From Legionellales bacterium (GTDB lineage Bacteria; Pseudomonadota; Gammaproteobacteria; DSM-16500): DNA of 51,766 bases. The position numbers were made by a program, and so were the translations under genes. Position 1 is the stretch's first letter; the number at the start of each line of letters is the position of its first letter. The stretch covers positions 1 to 51,766 of the forward strand of contig CANJVW010000009.1 in the NCBI GenBank assembly GCA_947478495.1, written 5' to 3'. Below are positions 14,863 to 24,419 of the stretch, one piece after another. The notes below the pieces were generated by a model. It was not told the DNA's origin, ran no database searches, and worked only from the letters and a program-made list of their open reading frames with translations.

Positions 14863-16368
14863 ATGGATTTTAACTTCTTACGGAAAAAAATACCACTACC
14901 GGGTTTATGCTGCCTCTATCTTTTGCCTGATAAATTAATTGTTGCTCATGCACTCAACCCCACGACTGTCTCATTTATTGAAGTAAGCATTTATCAGCTT
15001 CATTCGCTCAAACTGATTCTGACGAGTATTATCGAAAAACATGGACTGCAACGTGCTAAATGTACATGGGTATTGCATCCGGCACATTACCAATTATTAT
15101 TGTTAGACCGTCCATCGGTTGAGCCCGCAGAGATCGCGCTCGCTTTGCGTTGGCAAATGAAAGAGCTCGTTCATTTACCCCTACAAGAGGCGGCCATTGA
15201 ATACTTTACAGTGCCATCCAGTGTCTCCTCCAAAGAAAAACTGTATGTCGCAGTCGCACCATTGTCTGCTCTGCAAACTATTAAAAATATCATTACTGAC
15301 GCAGGATTTGATTTGCAATGCATTGATATTCCAGAGCTTGCATTAACAAACATCAGCGCACTTTACGATAATAATCAATGTTACTTGGCATTATTAAGCG
15401 TCAATCAATCAGAGATTGAACTCTTCATTACTCGCGAAAAAAATCTTTTGTTATCGCGGAAACTCGCGCTGCCCTCCACACTCAGTATGGATGACTTGAA
15501 AAATTTACCACAAGCAGGCACGCCGCCTCCATGGTTTAGCGCACTGATCACAGACATTCAACATTCATTGACTTTTGCTCAAAGCCACCACCAACAAGAA
15601 TTACCTGTCAAACTCCTGGTGTCGACACCTATTTCGACATTACCGGCTTATTTTGGTCAGTTATTAGGTGTAGAGGCAGAACAGCTCTTCATTGAAAAAA
15701 AATTAAACTTAGAGTTTGTGTTGCAGCCCGACGACTATTTATCACTGGATTATCTAATCGCCCTGGGCGGCGCCCGTCAAGATAGCCAACACCATGCGTA
15801 TAAAATTAATTTTTTATCCAGACTCTCAAAACCTAGCCTCTATGCAATGACCGCCCAGCGGGCCTGTTATTTTCTAATGGGCTGGATCGCCTTATTAATT
15901 GCTATTTCTATCATACAATGCCTTTATGTTACTCTTCAAAAATGCCGTCTATCCTACCTTGAGCATCAGGAGAAATCGACTACATCGCAATTCCAGGCGC
16001 TGATACAAAGCTCTCCCAAACTACAAGAAATCACAAAACTGAACAGCGCCATCCGAATGTACTCAGAAAGAATGCAAATGCTTTCGATGAACTATCCACG
16101 CATTACATTCAGCCCCTCCAGCTGCCTCAAGGCATTAGCCAATAGAGCAACACCAGGGATGTGGCTAACACAAATCCATTTGCAACATCAGGGGCAACAA
16201 ATCAGCCTGCAAGGCTTGACGCTGAGCGCCTCACAACTCATGAAATTTTCAGCATGGCTTCAAACAGAAAAAACGTTTGGCAGCAAACCCTTTAATAGAG
16301 TATCAACGGATAGCAAAGAAAATCAAACGCTCGCCTTCACTTTGACGACACAAGATCAAACGTCATGA
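14863..16368 (+). CDS. mshI: MshI: PilM-like actin-fold domain fused to PilN-like membrane domain
   Basis: The protein has 501 residues. Residues 1-320 resemble the actin-like PilM fold (for example ALRWQMKELVHLPLQEAAIEY at 94-114). A single membrane helix lies at about 336-358, followed by a coiled segment and a PilN-like periplasmic domain to the end. Canonical type IVa systems encode PilM and PilN separately; MSHA loci carry the fused form, so this supports the MSHA assignment. ATG 14863 is chosen because it starts the conserved domain; the longer frame runs into the pilin gene. The stop overlaps the mshJ start (ATGA). It should link the cytoplasmic ATPase MshE to the periplasmic alignment complex. 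Confidence 0.8.
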   Translation: MDFNFLRKKIPLPGLCCLYLLPDKLIVAHALNPTTVSFIEVSIYQLHSLKLILTSIIEKHGLQRAKCTWVLHPAHYQLLLLDRPSVEPAEIALALRWQMKELVHLPLQEAAIEYFTVPSSVSSKEKLYVAVAPLSALQTIKNIITDAGFDLQCIDIPELALTNISALYDNNQCYLALLSVNQSEIELFITREKNLLLSRKLALPSTLSMDDLKNLPQAGTPPPWFSALITDIQHSLTFAQSHHQQELPVKLLVSTPISTLPAYFGQLLGVEAEQLFIEKKLNLEFVLQPDDYLSLDYLIALGGARQDSQHHAYKINFLSRLSKPSLYAMTAQRACYFLMGWIALLIAISIIQCLYVTLQKCRLSYLEHQEKSTTSQFQALIQSSPKLQEITKLNSAIRMYSERMQMLSMNYPRITFSPSSCLKALANRATPGMWLTQIHLQHQGQQISLQGLTLSASQLMKFSAWLQTEKTFGSKPFNRVSTDSKENQTLAFTLTTQDQTS

Positions 16369-16997
16369 ATAACTCATTAAACCGCATAGAAATGTTCTTT
16401 GATCGGCGCCCACCACGAGAGCGCATCGCCATTTTCTCAAGCATCATGGTTTTCATTTTTTGGATGTGGCTTAGTTTGCTTGCTAAACCCCTATGGCATA
16501 GTGCACATAACAATGGAGCGACAATAGATGTCGTCAAAAAGAATGTGAGCACCTTAAATGCAGAGAAAGATACTTATCAATCCATTATTAGTTTGTCAGA
16601 TAGCGCTTATCAAAAACAAATGCAACGGCTAGAAAGTCAACTTATCTCATTAGAGCGGAATCCACTGTTATCTAAAAAACCCATTAGGCAGGCGGCGGAT
16701 TTACAAAGCGTGCTACAAGCCCTTGCGCAAACAGGTCCGCTATTAAGCCTCAATCAAATACAAAATGTCTCTGCAACCGCCGCTAGCGCATCATCGCCTA
16801 CCTTTCTCAATCAAAAAATATTGGTCAAATTTTATGGCGATTATTTTGCCACATTGCATTATCTAGAGTATGTTGAAAATCTGCCATGGTATTTATCATT
16901 TGAGAGCGTAGACTATGAAGTTGGGCAATATCCAAATGCCAAAGTAACCATTGTGCTAAACGCCTTGGGTGCGCCAGGAGACAGTACTTATGTATAA
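16365..16997 (+). CDS. mshJ: MshJ: PilO-like alignment protein
   Basis: The 210-residue protein has a short cytoplasmic N-terminus, one membrane helix at about 24-44 and a coiled-coil stretch (about 55-95). A ferredoxin-like periplasmic domain follows, with FYGDYFATLHYLEYVENLPW, the typical PilO segment. It overlaps mshI by 4 bp and mshK by 8 bp. It should pair with the PilN-like half of MshI to form the inner-membrane alignment ring. Length agrees with the family. Confidence 0.8.
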   Translation: MNNSLNRIEMFFDRRPPRERIAIFSSIMVFIFWMWLSLLAKPLWHSAHNNGATIDVVKKNVSTLNAEKDTYQSIISLSDSAYQKQMQRLESQLISLERNPLLSKKPIRQAADLQSVLQALAQTGPLLSLNQIQNVSATAASASSPTFLNQKILVKFYGDYFATLHYLEYVENLPWYLSFESVDYEVGQYPNAKVTIVLNALGAPGDSTYV

Positions 16998-17313
16998 TTA
17001 TTTTTTAATCATACTTCTCTTCTGTATGACTGTCTGTTACGGCGAGCCACACGATCCAACGATGCCGCCCAATTGGACGCCCTCAGCGATAACCGAAAAC
17101 ACACCGAAGGATATTCATCTATCTGGCATTTTCACCAGCAGAGATCAAAAAAACGCCATTATTAACGACAAAAGCGTAAAAGAAGGCGATCTTATTCAAG
17201 CTTACGAAGTTATTAGCATTCGACCGAATCTCGTTATACTTAAAAGCAATCAAGGTATTTTCGTAGTACCATTAACAGTAAGCGTAGCAACTCCTGTGAA
17301 GGATAACACTTAG
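16990..17313 (+). CDS. mshK: MshK: PilP-like periplasmic linker
   Basis: The 107-residue protein has a signal sequence (MYNYFLIILLFCMTVCYG) and then DPTMPP, the conserved start of MshK/PilP-like proteins. A small beta domain follows (IHLSGIFTSRDQKNAIINDK, EGD, ISIRPNLVIL). ATG 16990 follows AGGAGA; an in-frame ATG at 16969 inside mshJ is less likely. It should connect the inner-membrane MshI-MshJ complex to the secretin MshL. mshL begins on the base after its stop codon. Confidence 0.8.
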   Translation: MYNYFLIILLFCMTVCYGEPHDPTMPPNWTPSAITENTPKDIHLSGIFTSRDQKNAIINDKSVKEGDLIQAYEVISIRPNLVILKSNQGIFVVPLTVSVATPVKDNT

Positions 17314-19017
17314 ATGAAACAGACATTCAAAAAAACAGTTTTTTTATTCTCCCTGATGCTGCTCTCCTCTTGCGCACCCAAGCCCCCCACTTACTCAACG
17401 GCTGGCGAAGACATTCAAAGCACAATGAATAGCAGCATCCAGAGCAATAGCGCATTGAACAACCGCTCTTCTCACACGCAAAATCTAAATAGCGCCTTAT
17501 TACCCCCCTTAACCGTGCAACCACCCACCCATCCTGATCAACCGCAAGAACATCGCTTTAATGTAAACGCCGACAATATGCCCGCCAAAGCATTCTTTAT
17601 GGGTTTGGTCGCCAGCACGCCGTGCAACATGTTGATTGAGCCAAACGCTACGGGCAGGATTACGCTCAGTTTAAAAAATGTCACTATTGATCAAGCATTA
17701 GATGCCGCGCGTGACATGTATGGTTACCAATACAAAAAAACAACGCTGGGTTATGAAATTTTGTCCCCTAAAATGACCACTCAAGTCTTTACAATTAACT
17801 ACCTCAACATCAAACGCACCGGGGAATCCCAAACGCAGCTCATCTCAACAGACATAACAACATCCAGCAGCAACACATCGAATCTTGCTGCTTACAACAA
17901 CATGAGTACGAATACACCCAGCCCCACCGGTGCACCTAGAGGTTCTGGCAGCACAATCACTACGAAAGCGGACAACGATTTTTGGACCGGCTTAAAAACC
18001 ACCATGGACACACTGGTCGGCAATAAAGAAGGCCGATGGGTTGTTGTCAATCCACAGGCCAGTGTCATCATGGTGCATGCTTATCCTGAGGAGCTGCATG
18101 AGGTCAGCGACTATTTAGGCACTATCCAAAATAATTTACAGCGCGAAGTCATCATTGAAGCAAAAATTTTAGAAATTACATTAAGTGATAACTATCAAGC
18201 GGGAATCAACTGGAACTTATTAACAGCAAGCCAAGGGGGCTCCGCTGGGCTGTCCTCTGAATTTGCAACGGGCGGTCAAATTTTCAGCTTGGCGATTAGC
18301 GGCGATCACGGCAATTTCAATTCAGCCATTAATTTATTGGCGCGACAAGGGAATGTGCAGGTCCTCTCAAGCCCGCGCATTTCAACCATTAATAATCAAG
18401 AAGCTGTCATTAAAGTAGGTAGCGATCAATTCTTCGTAACCGGTTACACATCGAATATCACGCCCAACGGCAGCACCAATACCACCTCGCAAAGTGTCGC
18501 GCTAAATCCTTTCTTCTCAGGCATCACCCTAGATGTCACGCCACAAATTAGCGATCACGGCGAAGTCACTTTATATATTCATCCGTCTATCAGCCATGTA
18601 CAAGATCAAAATAAAACGATTCAACTCGCGAGCGGTGCAGGGGTGTCACCGAACAGCACATTAACGCTGCCTTTAGCATTAAGCACTATTCGTGAGTCCG
18701 ATAATGTCGTCCATGCACAAAATGGTCAGATCGTGGTGATCGGTGGCTTGATGCAAAATCAAACCTCTGAAACCATCGCAGGAACCCCTGGTTTAAGCAA
18801 AATCCCTACGGTTGGCACATTAGCACGCAACACCAATCAGGTCTCACAAAAAACAGAGCTTGTGATCTTGTTGCGCCCTATCGTCGTTAACAACAAGACT
18901 TGGGATAATCAACTCCAAGGAGAAGCTAAGAATTTTGCTGATGTGCAGCGCGGCTTCCATGTTGGCGGATTACCAGAAGATTTTGGAACGGAAGGCGAGA
19001 AACTCCTTAAAAAATAA
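17314..19017 (+). CDS. mshL: MshL: outer-membrane secretin
   Basis: The 567-residue precursor has a lipoprotein signal (LMLLSSCAPKPP, Cys20). An N-domain at about 75-145 contains MLIEPNATGRITLSLKNVTI. Low-complexity Ser/Thr/Asn linkers follow, then the secretin beta-domain from about 285 to 540 with EVIIEAKILEITL, QVLSSPRISTINNQEAVIKV and VVIGGLMQNQTSE. It should form the gated channel through which the pilus crosses the outer membrane. It is translated immediately after mshK (TAG-ATG adjoining) and 12 bp before mshM. Confidence 0.9.
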   Translation: MKQTFKKTVFLFSLMLLSSCAPKPPTYSTAGEDIQSTMNSSIQSNSALNNRSSHTQNLNSALLPPLTVQPPTHPDQPQEHRFNVNADNMPAKAFFMGLVASTPCNMLIEPNATGRITLSLKNVTIDQALDAARDMYGYQYKKTTLGYEILSPKMTTQVFTINYLNIKRTGESQTQLISTDITTSSSNTSNLAAYNNMSTNTPSPTGAPRGSGSTITTKADNDFWTGLKTTMDTLVGNKEGRWVVVNPQASVIMVHAYPEELHEVSDYLGTIQNNLQREVIIEAKILEITLSDNYQAGINWNLLTASQGGSAGLSSEFATGGQIFSLAISGDHGNFNSAINLLARQGNVQVLSSPRISTINNQEAVIKVGSDQFFVTGYTSNITPNGSTNTTSQSVALNPFFSGITLDVTPQISDHGEVTLYIHPSISHVQDQNKTIQLASGAGVSPNSTLTLPLALSTIRESDNVVHAQNGQIVVIGGLMQNQTSETIAGTPGLSKIPTVGTLARNTNQVSQKTELVILLRPIVVNNKTWDNQLQGEAKNFADVQRGFHVGGLPEDFGTEGEKLLKK

Positions 19018-19029
19018 AGGCGAATATAT

Positions 19030-19929
19030 ATGTACCTAGAACATTTTCAGTTAAATGAACCGCCCTTTTCGCTCACCCCTAGCACGCATTATTTTTATAA
19101 ATTGGCCGGTCATCAAGCCGCGCTCAATACCTTGATGCTGCATTTGCGGAACGGTGAAGGGTTTATTAAAATCACCGGAAAAGTGGGGTCTGGAAAAACA
19201 TTGTTGTGCCGCATGCTGCTGAAGCGCCTGGGGGAAAAATTTTTCACTGCCTATATTCCCAACCCCGATCTTGAAGCTATCACCTTGCGAAAAATCTTGG
19301 CGCAAGAGCTAGGTATCCCTGAGGCAAACTTTAACGATCAACATACGCTATTATCTGCCATCAATCTCAGGCTGATGGATCTTCACACACAAGGGAAGCA
19401 AGTCATTTTAGTCGTCGATGAAGCGCAAGCATTGCCCACCGAAAGTTTGGAAACACTGCGCTTATTAACCAACCTTGAAACACGCTCCTCCAAGCTATTG
19501 CAAATTGTCCTTCTGGGTCAACCCGAGCTCGATACACGTCTTAATCAAAGTTCCTTGCGTCAACTGAAACAACGCATCGGTTTTTCCAGCAAGCTGCCTT
19601 TGTTAAAATATTCTGAACTCGGCGCCTATGTGAACCATCGATTAATGGTAGCGGGCTATGAGGGCTCGCGACCCTTGTTCTCCCGCGCTGCCCTATGGCT
19701 GCTTTTTCAGAAAGCGAAGGGCGTGCCACGCTTGGTTAATATTTTGTGTCACAAAGCATTGATGGCAGCGTATGGTCGGGGCAAACCCATCGTGACGTAT
19801 CGAGAAATGCATGATGCTTGCAACGATACAGAATCTGTTTCCAGCCACGATCCGTTAGCCGTGATATTAGGTGTATCGTTAGCAGTGATCAGCGCATTTC
19901 TCTTGCTTGCTTGGAGGGTCTCTGCGTGA
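19030..19929 (+). CDS. mshM: MshM: ExeA-like AAA ATPase
   Basis: The 299-residue protein begins MYLEHFQLNEPPFSLTPSTH, the ExeA/MshM signature, and has Walker A GKVGSGKT (50-57) and Walker B VILVVDEAQ. The C-terminal about 20 residues form one membrane helix (LAVILGVSLAVISAFLLLAW). ExeA homologues remodel peptidoglycan around the secretin; MshM is the MSHA equivalent. Its stop overlaps the GTG start of mshN by 4 bp (GTGA). Confidence 0.85.
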   Translation: MYLEHFQLNEPPFSLTPSTHYFYKLAGHQAALNTLMLHLRNGEGFIKITGKVGSGKTLLCRMLLKRLGEKFFTAYIPNPDLEAITLRKILAQELGIPEANFNDQHTLLSAINLRLMDLHTQGKQVILVVDEAQALPTESLETLRLLTNLETRSSKLLQIVLLGQPELDTRLNQSSLRQLKQRIGFSSKLPLLKYSELGAYVNHRLMVAGYEGSRPLFSRAALWLLFQKAKGVPRLVNILCHKALMAAYGRGKPIVTYREMHDACNDTESVSSHDPLAVILGVSLAVISAFLLLAWRVSA

Positions 19930-20879
19930 GCTTAACAAATGATATGTTAAATAATCTCGATAAACGCCGTACTGCAAAGAGCGGTTCTTCATTATTATTG
20001 AACAGCCTAGAAAGCACAACCTCCAATCCATCCTATTATCTGACTTATGGTTTTTATCTTTTATCTGTCATCGCATTAATCGGTTTGGTGGTCGGCCTCT
20101 TTTATGCCAACCTGCATCAGCTGAAACCACAAGCTAGGCCGGTCATCATGAAAGCGCCCTTGCCGCCCAAAATGAGCCGTCTCCCTGGAACGCTAACCGC
20201 CACATCCGCCGCAATCTCATTGCCGCTGTCCAATACCATTGCTATTTCTGCCAGCCCCAACAATGTGTCTGCCGACGCCTTACTGAAAACGCCCGTGCAG
20301 GAACCGATGCAGGATAGAATGAATCAACTGTATCAAGATGCCTTAAATTTAATCGCACAAAATCAACGCCCCGCTGCCATTCAACAATTACAACTACTCA
20401 CACAACAGTTTCCAACCTTTCAAGAAGCTCGCGTGACGCTCGCCACCGTTTATTTGGAGAATAATGATAGTGTCAGGGCCACAACGTTGCTGAACAATGG
20501 ACTGATGCTAGCACCTAAAGATGTTTCATTAACGCTTCTGTATGCGCGAGCGCTCTTAATGGAAAATCATGCAACCGAAGCCCTACAAACCATCACGACT
20601 ATCGCAGACACAGCAGGAGATAATTCAACTTACGTCGATCTGCTCGCTTCCATTCAACAAGCATTAGGGCATTACTCTGATGCGATTCCATTGTATCAAG
20701 CCTTGTTAGCGCAAGATCCGAGCAATAGCCGCTGGTTGGTGAGCCTGGCAGTCTCTTTTGAAAAAGACGGCCAAAACGATGCTGCGCTGAGCGCTTATAA
20801 AAAAGCAGATACCGCAGGCCAGTTGCCGGCTAATTTGCAAAGCTATGTCGCGCAGCACATTCGCGACCTAGGTGGCTAG
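19926..20879 (+). CDS. mshN: MshN: membrane-anchored TPR protein
   Basis: The 317-residue protein starts at GTG 19926, set by the GGAGG at 19913-19917 and the 4-bp overlap with mshM. It has a cytoplasmic N-terminus, one membrane helix (about 38-62), a Pro-rich linker and at least four tetratricopeptide-like repeats (from about 125 to the end). Examples are QDALNLIAQNQRPAAIQQLQ and ARVTLATVYLENNDSVRATT. This matches MshN, the ExeB/GspB-like or PilF-like accessory partner in MSHA loci. It should scaffold MshM and the secretin in the periplasm. Confidence 0.75.
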   Translation: MSLTNDMLNNLDKRRTAKSGSSLLLNSLESTTSNPSYYLTYGFYLLSVIALIGLVVGLFYANLHQLKPQARPVIMKAPLPPKMSRLPGTLTATSAAISLPLSNTIAISASPNNVSADALLKTPVQEPMQDRMNQLYQDALNLIAQNQRPAAIQQLQLLTQQFPTFQEARVTLATVYLENNDSVRATTLLNNGLMLAPKDVSLTLLYARALLMENHATEALQTITTIADTAGDNSTYVDLLASIQQALGHYSDAIPLYQALLAQDPSNSRWLVSLAVSFEKDGQNDAALSAYKKADTAGQLPANLQSYVAQHIRDLGG

Positions 20880-20881
20880 GA

Positions 20882-22099
20882 ATGACTTCTTTTCGCTATA
20901 CCGCAAGAAATAAAAATGGCGAACTGATTGCCCATAACATTCAAGCGAATACCATCGATGATGCAGCAGGTAGCTTAATTAAAGAGGGTTTAACCCCCAT
21001 CAATATCACACCCATTCCTGAAAAAAGACTCTGGCGTTTTTCTTCTTTACATTTTATAAATAAAAAAATCGGTTACGAAGCGCTCGCTATTTTCTGTCGG
21101 CAACTATTTTCACTCACTAAAGCAGGCGTGCCTATTCTGTCGGCAATACAGCGCTTAGCCGAGATCGCCACTGACCCTTTCTTTGCGAAAACCTTACAGA
21201 AAGTAGCAGAAGAGATTTCTCTTGGTGCTTCACTGTCAACAGCCATGCAGCATCATCGCACCATTTTTTCTCCTCTGATGATCGCTCTCGTCACAGCCGG
21301 TGAATCCAATGGTCGATTAGATGAAGCTTTTTTACAAGCCTCAAAACATTATGAGCTAGCAAATACCTCTCGCAAGCGCATTACGGCTGCCTTGCGCTAC
21401 CCATTCATCGTCATCTTCCTAGCGTTTTCCTCGATCACGTTAGTGAGCGTCACGGTGATCCCAAAATTTGCAAGCCTATACGCTCATTTTCATGTCACAC
21501 TACCCCTACCGACGCGGATACTCATTCAATTTTCACTTTTTATACAACATTATTGGTGGCTCATCATCGCGCTGGTGGTATTGCTCATTGCATCAGCCTC
21601 TCACTTGCTGCGCCGTGATGCCGTTTGCGCCTTTATCGATCGCGCACAACTGAAGCTCCCTCTCTTTGGTAGCGTTTTAGAACGCATTGTCATGGCTAAT
21701 TTTTCACGAAGTCTTGCCATGCTTTTACAAACCGGTGTGCCACTCATTCAATCACTCACGCTTGTCGCCAACATTGTTGGCAATAGTTACGCAAAGATAA
21801 AAATATTAAGCATGAGAGGCGCCATTGAACGAGGTGAGAATCTGTCGCAAGCTGCCTTTGGTATTCACTTTTTCTCACCGCTCATTTTACAGATGCTATC
21901 GGTAGGGGAAGAGACGGGGCATATAGATAAAATGCTTTTTGAAATCAGTTACTTTTATGAACAAGAAGTGGATTATGATATTAAACAGCTCGCCGATAAA
22001 ATCGAACCGATTTTGTTAATCCTAGTAGGCTGCATGGTATTAATATTGATGTTAAGCGTATTTTTGCCGATGTGGAATATGGCGTATCTTATACATTAA
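20882..22099 (+). CDS. mshG: MshG: PilC/GspF-type inner-membrane platform protein
   Basis: The 405-residue protein has two GspF domains (about 65-190 and 270-395) and three membrane helices. The motifs FCRQLFSLTKAGVPILSAIQ and NFSRSLAMLLQTGVPLIQSL are the duplicated GspF elements, and VTAGESNGRLDEA and LSVGEETGHIDKM are their conserved turns. It begins 2 bp after mshN. It should anchor the MshE and PilT motors and rotate or hand over pilin subunits. The 107-bp gap after it precedes the pilin gene. Confidence 0.9.
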   Translation: MTSFRYTARNKNGELIAHNIQANTIDDAAGSLIKEGLTPINITPIPEKRLWRFSSLHFINKKIGYEALAIFCRQLFSLTKAGVPILSAIQRLAEIATDPFFAKTLQKVAEEISLGASLSTAMQHHRTIFSPLMIALVTAGESNGRLDEAFLQASKHYELANTSRKRITAALRYPFIVIFLAFSSITLVSVTVIPKFASLYAHFHVTLPLPTRILIQFSLFIQHYWWLIIALVVLLIASASHLLRRDAVCAFIDRAQLKLPLFGSVLERIVMANFSRSLAMLLQTGVPLIQSLTLVANIVGNSYAKIKILSMRGAIERGENLSQAAFGIHFFSPLILQMLSVGEETGHIDKMLFEISYFYEQEVDYDIKQLADKIEPILLILVGCMVLILMLSVFLPMWNMAYLIH

Positions 22100-22206
22100 T
22101 AGCAACCGACAACGTCCCATCGATAAGAAGTACGCCTTGCGTAAGCAAGAAAATGAAACTACAATGAAATTGCTGTATAAGGGATTGCGGCTTTAAAGGA
22201 GATATT

Positions 22207-22647
22207 ATGTATCGCAACGTAAAAGGTTTTACAATGGTTGAATTAATCGTTGTCATTATTATCATCGGTATTTTATCCGCCATTGCCATTCCCCGCTTCA
22301 TCAATCAAACTGCCACCGCACGTGTCGCCGCCTTAAACGGTCTAGCAGGTGCTATCTATAGCGCAACCGCTTTAGCACAAGCAGAATACATTGCGGAAGG
22401 CAATTCGAGCGCTAGCACCGCAACAAACATCACAATGAACGGCACAAGCGTCGCCGTCACTCAAGGTACAGGACGTCCCACTGCCTCTACCGCTGGTATT
22501 GGGACAGCGCTGGAAACTATCTTTGGCTTTACGGCCACTTACGCAGCTCCTGTTGCCACATTCAACTTCTCCACTGAAGTCTCTGGCTGTAACTTAACCT
22601 ACACGGATACCTCAGGTGTTGTGGTGATAAACCCAGCCGGTTGCTAA
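22207..22647 (+). CDS. mshA: MshA-like major pilin
   Basis: The 146-residue prepilin has leader MYRNVKG and then FTMVELIVVIIIIGILSAIA with Glu at +5. The segment ARVAALNGLAGAIYSATALAQ after the helix is highly characteristic of MshA. A C-terminal disulfide loop is likely between Cys in SGCNLTYTD and the last residue Cys146. AAAGGAGA at 22195-22202 is a strong ribosome-binding site, and the 107-bp upstream gap may hold an internal promoter for high expression. It probably forms the pilus shaft. Confidence 0.85.
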   Translation: MYRNVKGFTMVELIVVIIIIGILSAIAIPRFINQTATARVAALNGLAGAIYSATALAQAEYIAEGNSSASTATNITMNGTSVAVTQGTGRPTASTAGIGTALETIFGFTATYAAPVATFNFSTEVSGCNLTYTDTSGVVVINPAGC

Positions 22648-22721
22648 TTGAACATCGCCCCGCATGCTTGATCTTTAAAGGTCAGCATCAGTGGGGGGCC
22701 CATCTAAGGACAACGACGGCC

Positions 22722-24416
22722 ATGGTTGCTCAAGTCAGATTAGGTGAAATGTTAATTGCACACAAGATTATCCGTGAAGAGCAATTGCAACAAGCGATCC
22801 AACATCAGAAAAAAAGCGGCGAAAAAATTGGCCAAGCGTTAATCTCGCTTGGTCACATCACCGAAAAACAATTTCTCGATTTTTTTGCCAAACAACTTAA
22901 CATACCCTTCTATGATCTCAATCTGTATCACATCGACGCTAAGCTTGCCGAAGAATTGCCTGAGTCGTATGCGCGTCTTTATGATGCCATCCTCTTAAAG
23001 GAACAGAATAACGGTTTTTTAATCGGCATGGCCGATCCGCTTGATGTGGTTGCGACGGATAAGCTACGCCAACTCCTCAACAAACCGCTTGTCTTTGCAC
23101 TTATTAAAGAGCAAGACATTGATAGAGCCTTATCTCTCGTCTATCGTCGCACCAAAGAGATCAGTGTTTTTGCGCACGCACTATCACAAGAAATGAATAA
23201 AAACGAGAAGGCAATTACCTCCACCCCCGAAGATCGAACCGATGCGCCGGTCATTAAATTACTCAACACTCTTTTTGAAGATGCCGCAAAAATGCATGCG
23301 TCAGATATTCACATAGAACCCAGCAAAGAAGCGATACGCATCCGTTTGCGTATTGACGGCATTTTGCACGAACAAATCGTTCAAGAACCTGGCATTATGG
23401 CCGCCATTGTCTCACGCTTAAAGCTCATGTCAGGATTAAACATTTCAGAAAAGCGCTTGCCCCAAGACGGTCGATTTGACATTGCGCCCTTTGGCAAACG
23501 ATATGATATTCGTCTATCAACCATGCCAACGCCCTTTGGCGAATCAATTGTCATGCGCCTCCTACCACAAACGACAGAACTCTTTCAACTCGAAAGCACC
23601 GGAATGAGTGGTGACACATTAGAAAAAATGCATGAATTATGCCGCAAACCCAATGGTATTATTTTGGTAACCGGCCCAACTGGCTCCGGTAAATCTACTA
23701 CACTTTATGCCACTATTCATGAAATGAAACAACTCAATCTTAAAATTATCACGATCGAAGATCCTATTGAATATTTTTTATCATACGCAGTACAAATTCA
23801 AACGAATGAAAAAATTGGTTTGGATTTTTCAACGGTTCTCCGCAGCATTTTACGTCACGATCCCGATATTATTTTACTAGGTGAAATGCGCGATAAAGAA
23901 ACCACTGCAATTGCTATGCGCGCGGCGTTAACGGGTCGTTTAGTGCTTTCCACACTTCATACCAATGATGCGGTAAGCACCATTTATCGCTTAATTGACT
24001 TAGGCATTGAACCCTACATTATCGCCGCCACAACGCAGGCCATTCTATCGCAGCGCTTGGTTCGTCTCATCTGTCCGCACTGCAGTGAAGAAGGTCCGCT
24101 CACAGAAAGCGAAAAAGTATGGCTATCAAAATTAAATCTCTATAACAAAAATATCTCTTTCAAGCATGGTTTGGGTTGCGCCAGCTGTGGGAACACAGGA
24201 TATTGTGGACGTACCGCTATTTTTGAGCTCTTAGAATTAAACCAAGCGATGTCTGACGCATTGCGAGAAAATGATCAAAACACGTTTCGCAAAAATGCGA
24301 GTGCAGTGCTCAGCGGAAAACGGCTCGCCAACGATGCTTATCGCTTGGCTGAAAAGGGCGTCACCACCATTTCAGAAATGATACGCGTCATCAATGAAGG
24401 TTATGGATTACAGTAA
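22722..24416 (+). CDS. mshE: MshE: pilus extension ATPase with c-di-GMP-binding MshEN domain
   Basis: The protein has 564 residues from ATG 22722, which follows AAGGA; the open frame extends to 22641 but those codons overlap mshA and are unlike the family. Residues 6-29 and 35-58 match the two 24-residue MshEN motifs (R/K-L/I-G-x2-L-x10-L/F-x3-L/I/F-x2-Q), which in Vibrio MshE bind c-di-GMP. The GspE domain follows with Walker A GPTGSGKST, Asp box (ITIEDPIEY), Walker B (DPDIILLGEMRD) and His box (LVLSTLHT). Two CxxC pairs (CPHC, CASC) form the zinc subdomain. It should drive pilin polymerisation, stimulated by c-di-GMP. The GGDEF-EAL gene starts 3 bp after its stop. Confidence 0.9.
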   Translation: MVAQVRLGEMLIAHKIIREEQLQQAIQHQKKSGEKIGQALISLGHITEKQFLDFFAKQLNIPFYDLNLYHIDAKLAEELPESYARLYDAILLKEQNNGFLIGMADPLDVVATDKLRQLLNKPLVFALIKEQDIDRALSLVYRRTKEISVFAHALSQEMNKNEKAITSTPEDRTDAPVIKLLNTLFEDAAKMHASDIHIEPSKEAIRIRLRIDGILHEQIVQEPGIMAAIVSRLKLMSGLNISEKRLPQDGRFDIAPFGKRYDIRLSTMPTPFGESIVMRLLPQTTELFQLESTGMSGDTLEKMHELCRKPNGIILVTGPTGSGKSTTLYATIHEMKQLNLKIITIEDPIEYFLSYAVQIQTNEKIGLDFSTVLRSILRHDPDIILLGEMRDKETTAIAMRAALTGRLVLSTLHTNDAVSTIYRLIDLGIEPYIIAATTQAILSQRLVRLICPHCSEEGPLTESEKVWLSKLNLYNKNISFKHGLGCASCGNTGYCGRTAIFELLELNQAMSDALRENDQNTFRKNASAVLSGKRLANDAYRLAEKGVTTISEMIRVINEGYGLQ

Positions 24417-24419
24417 CAC

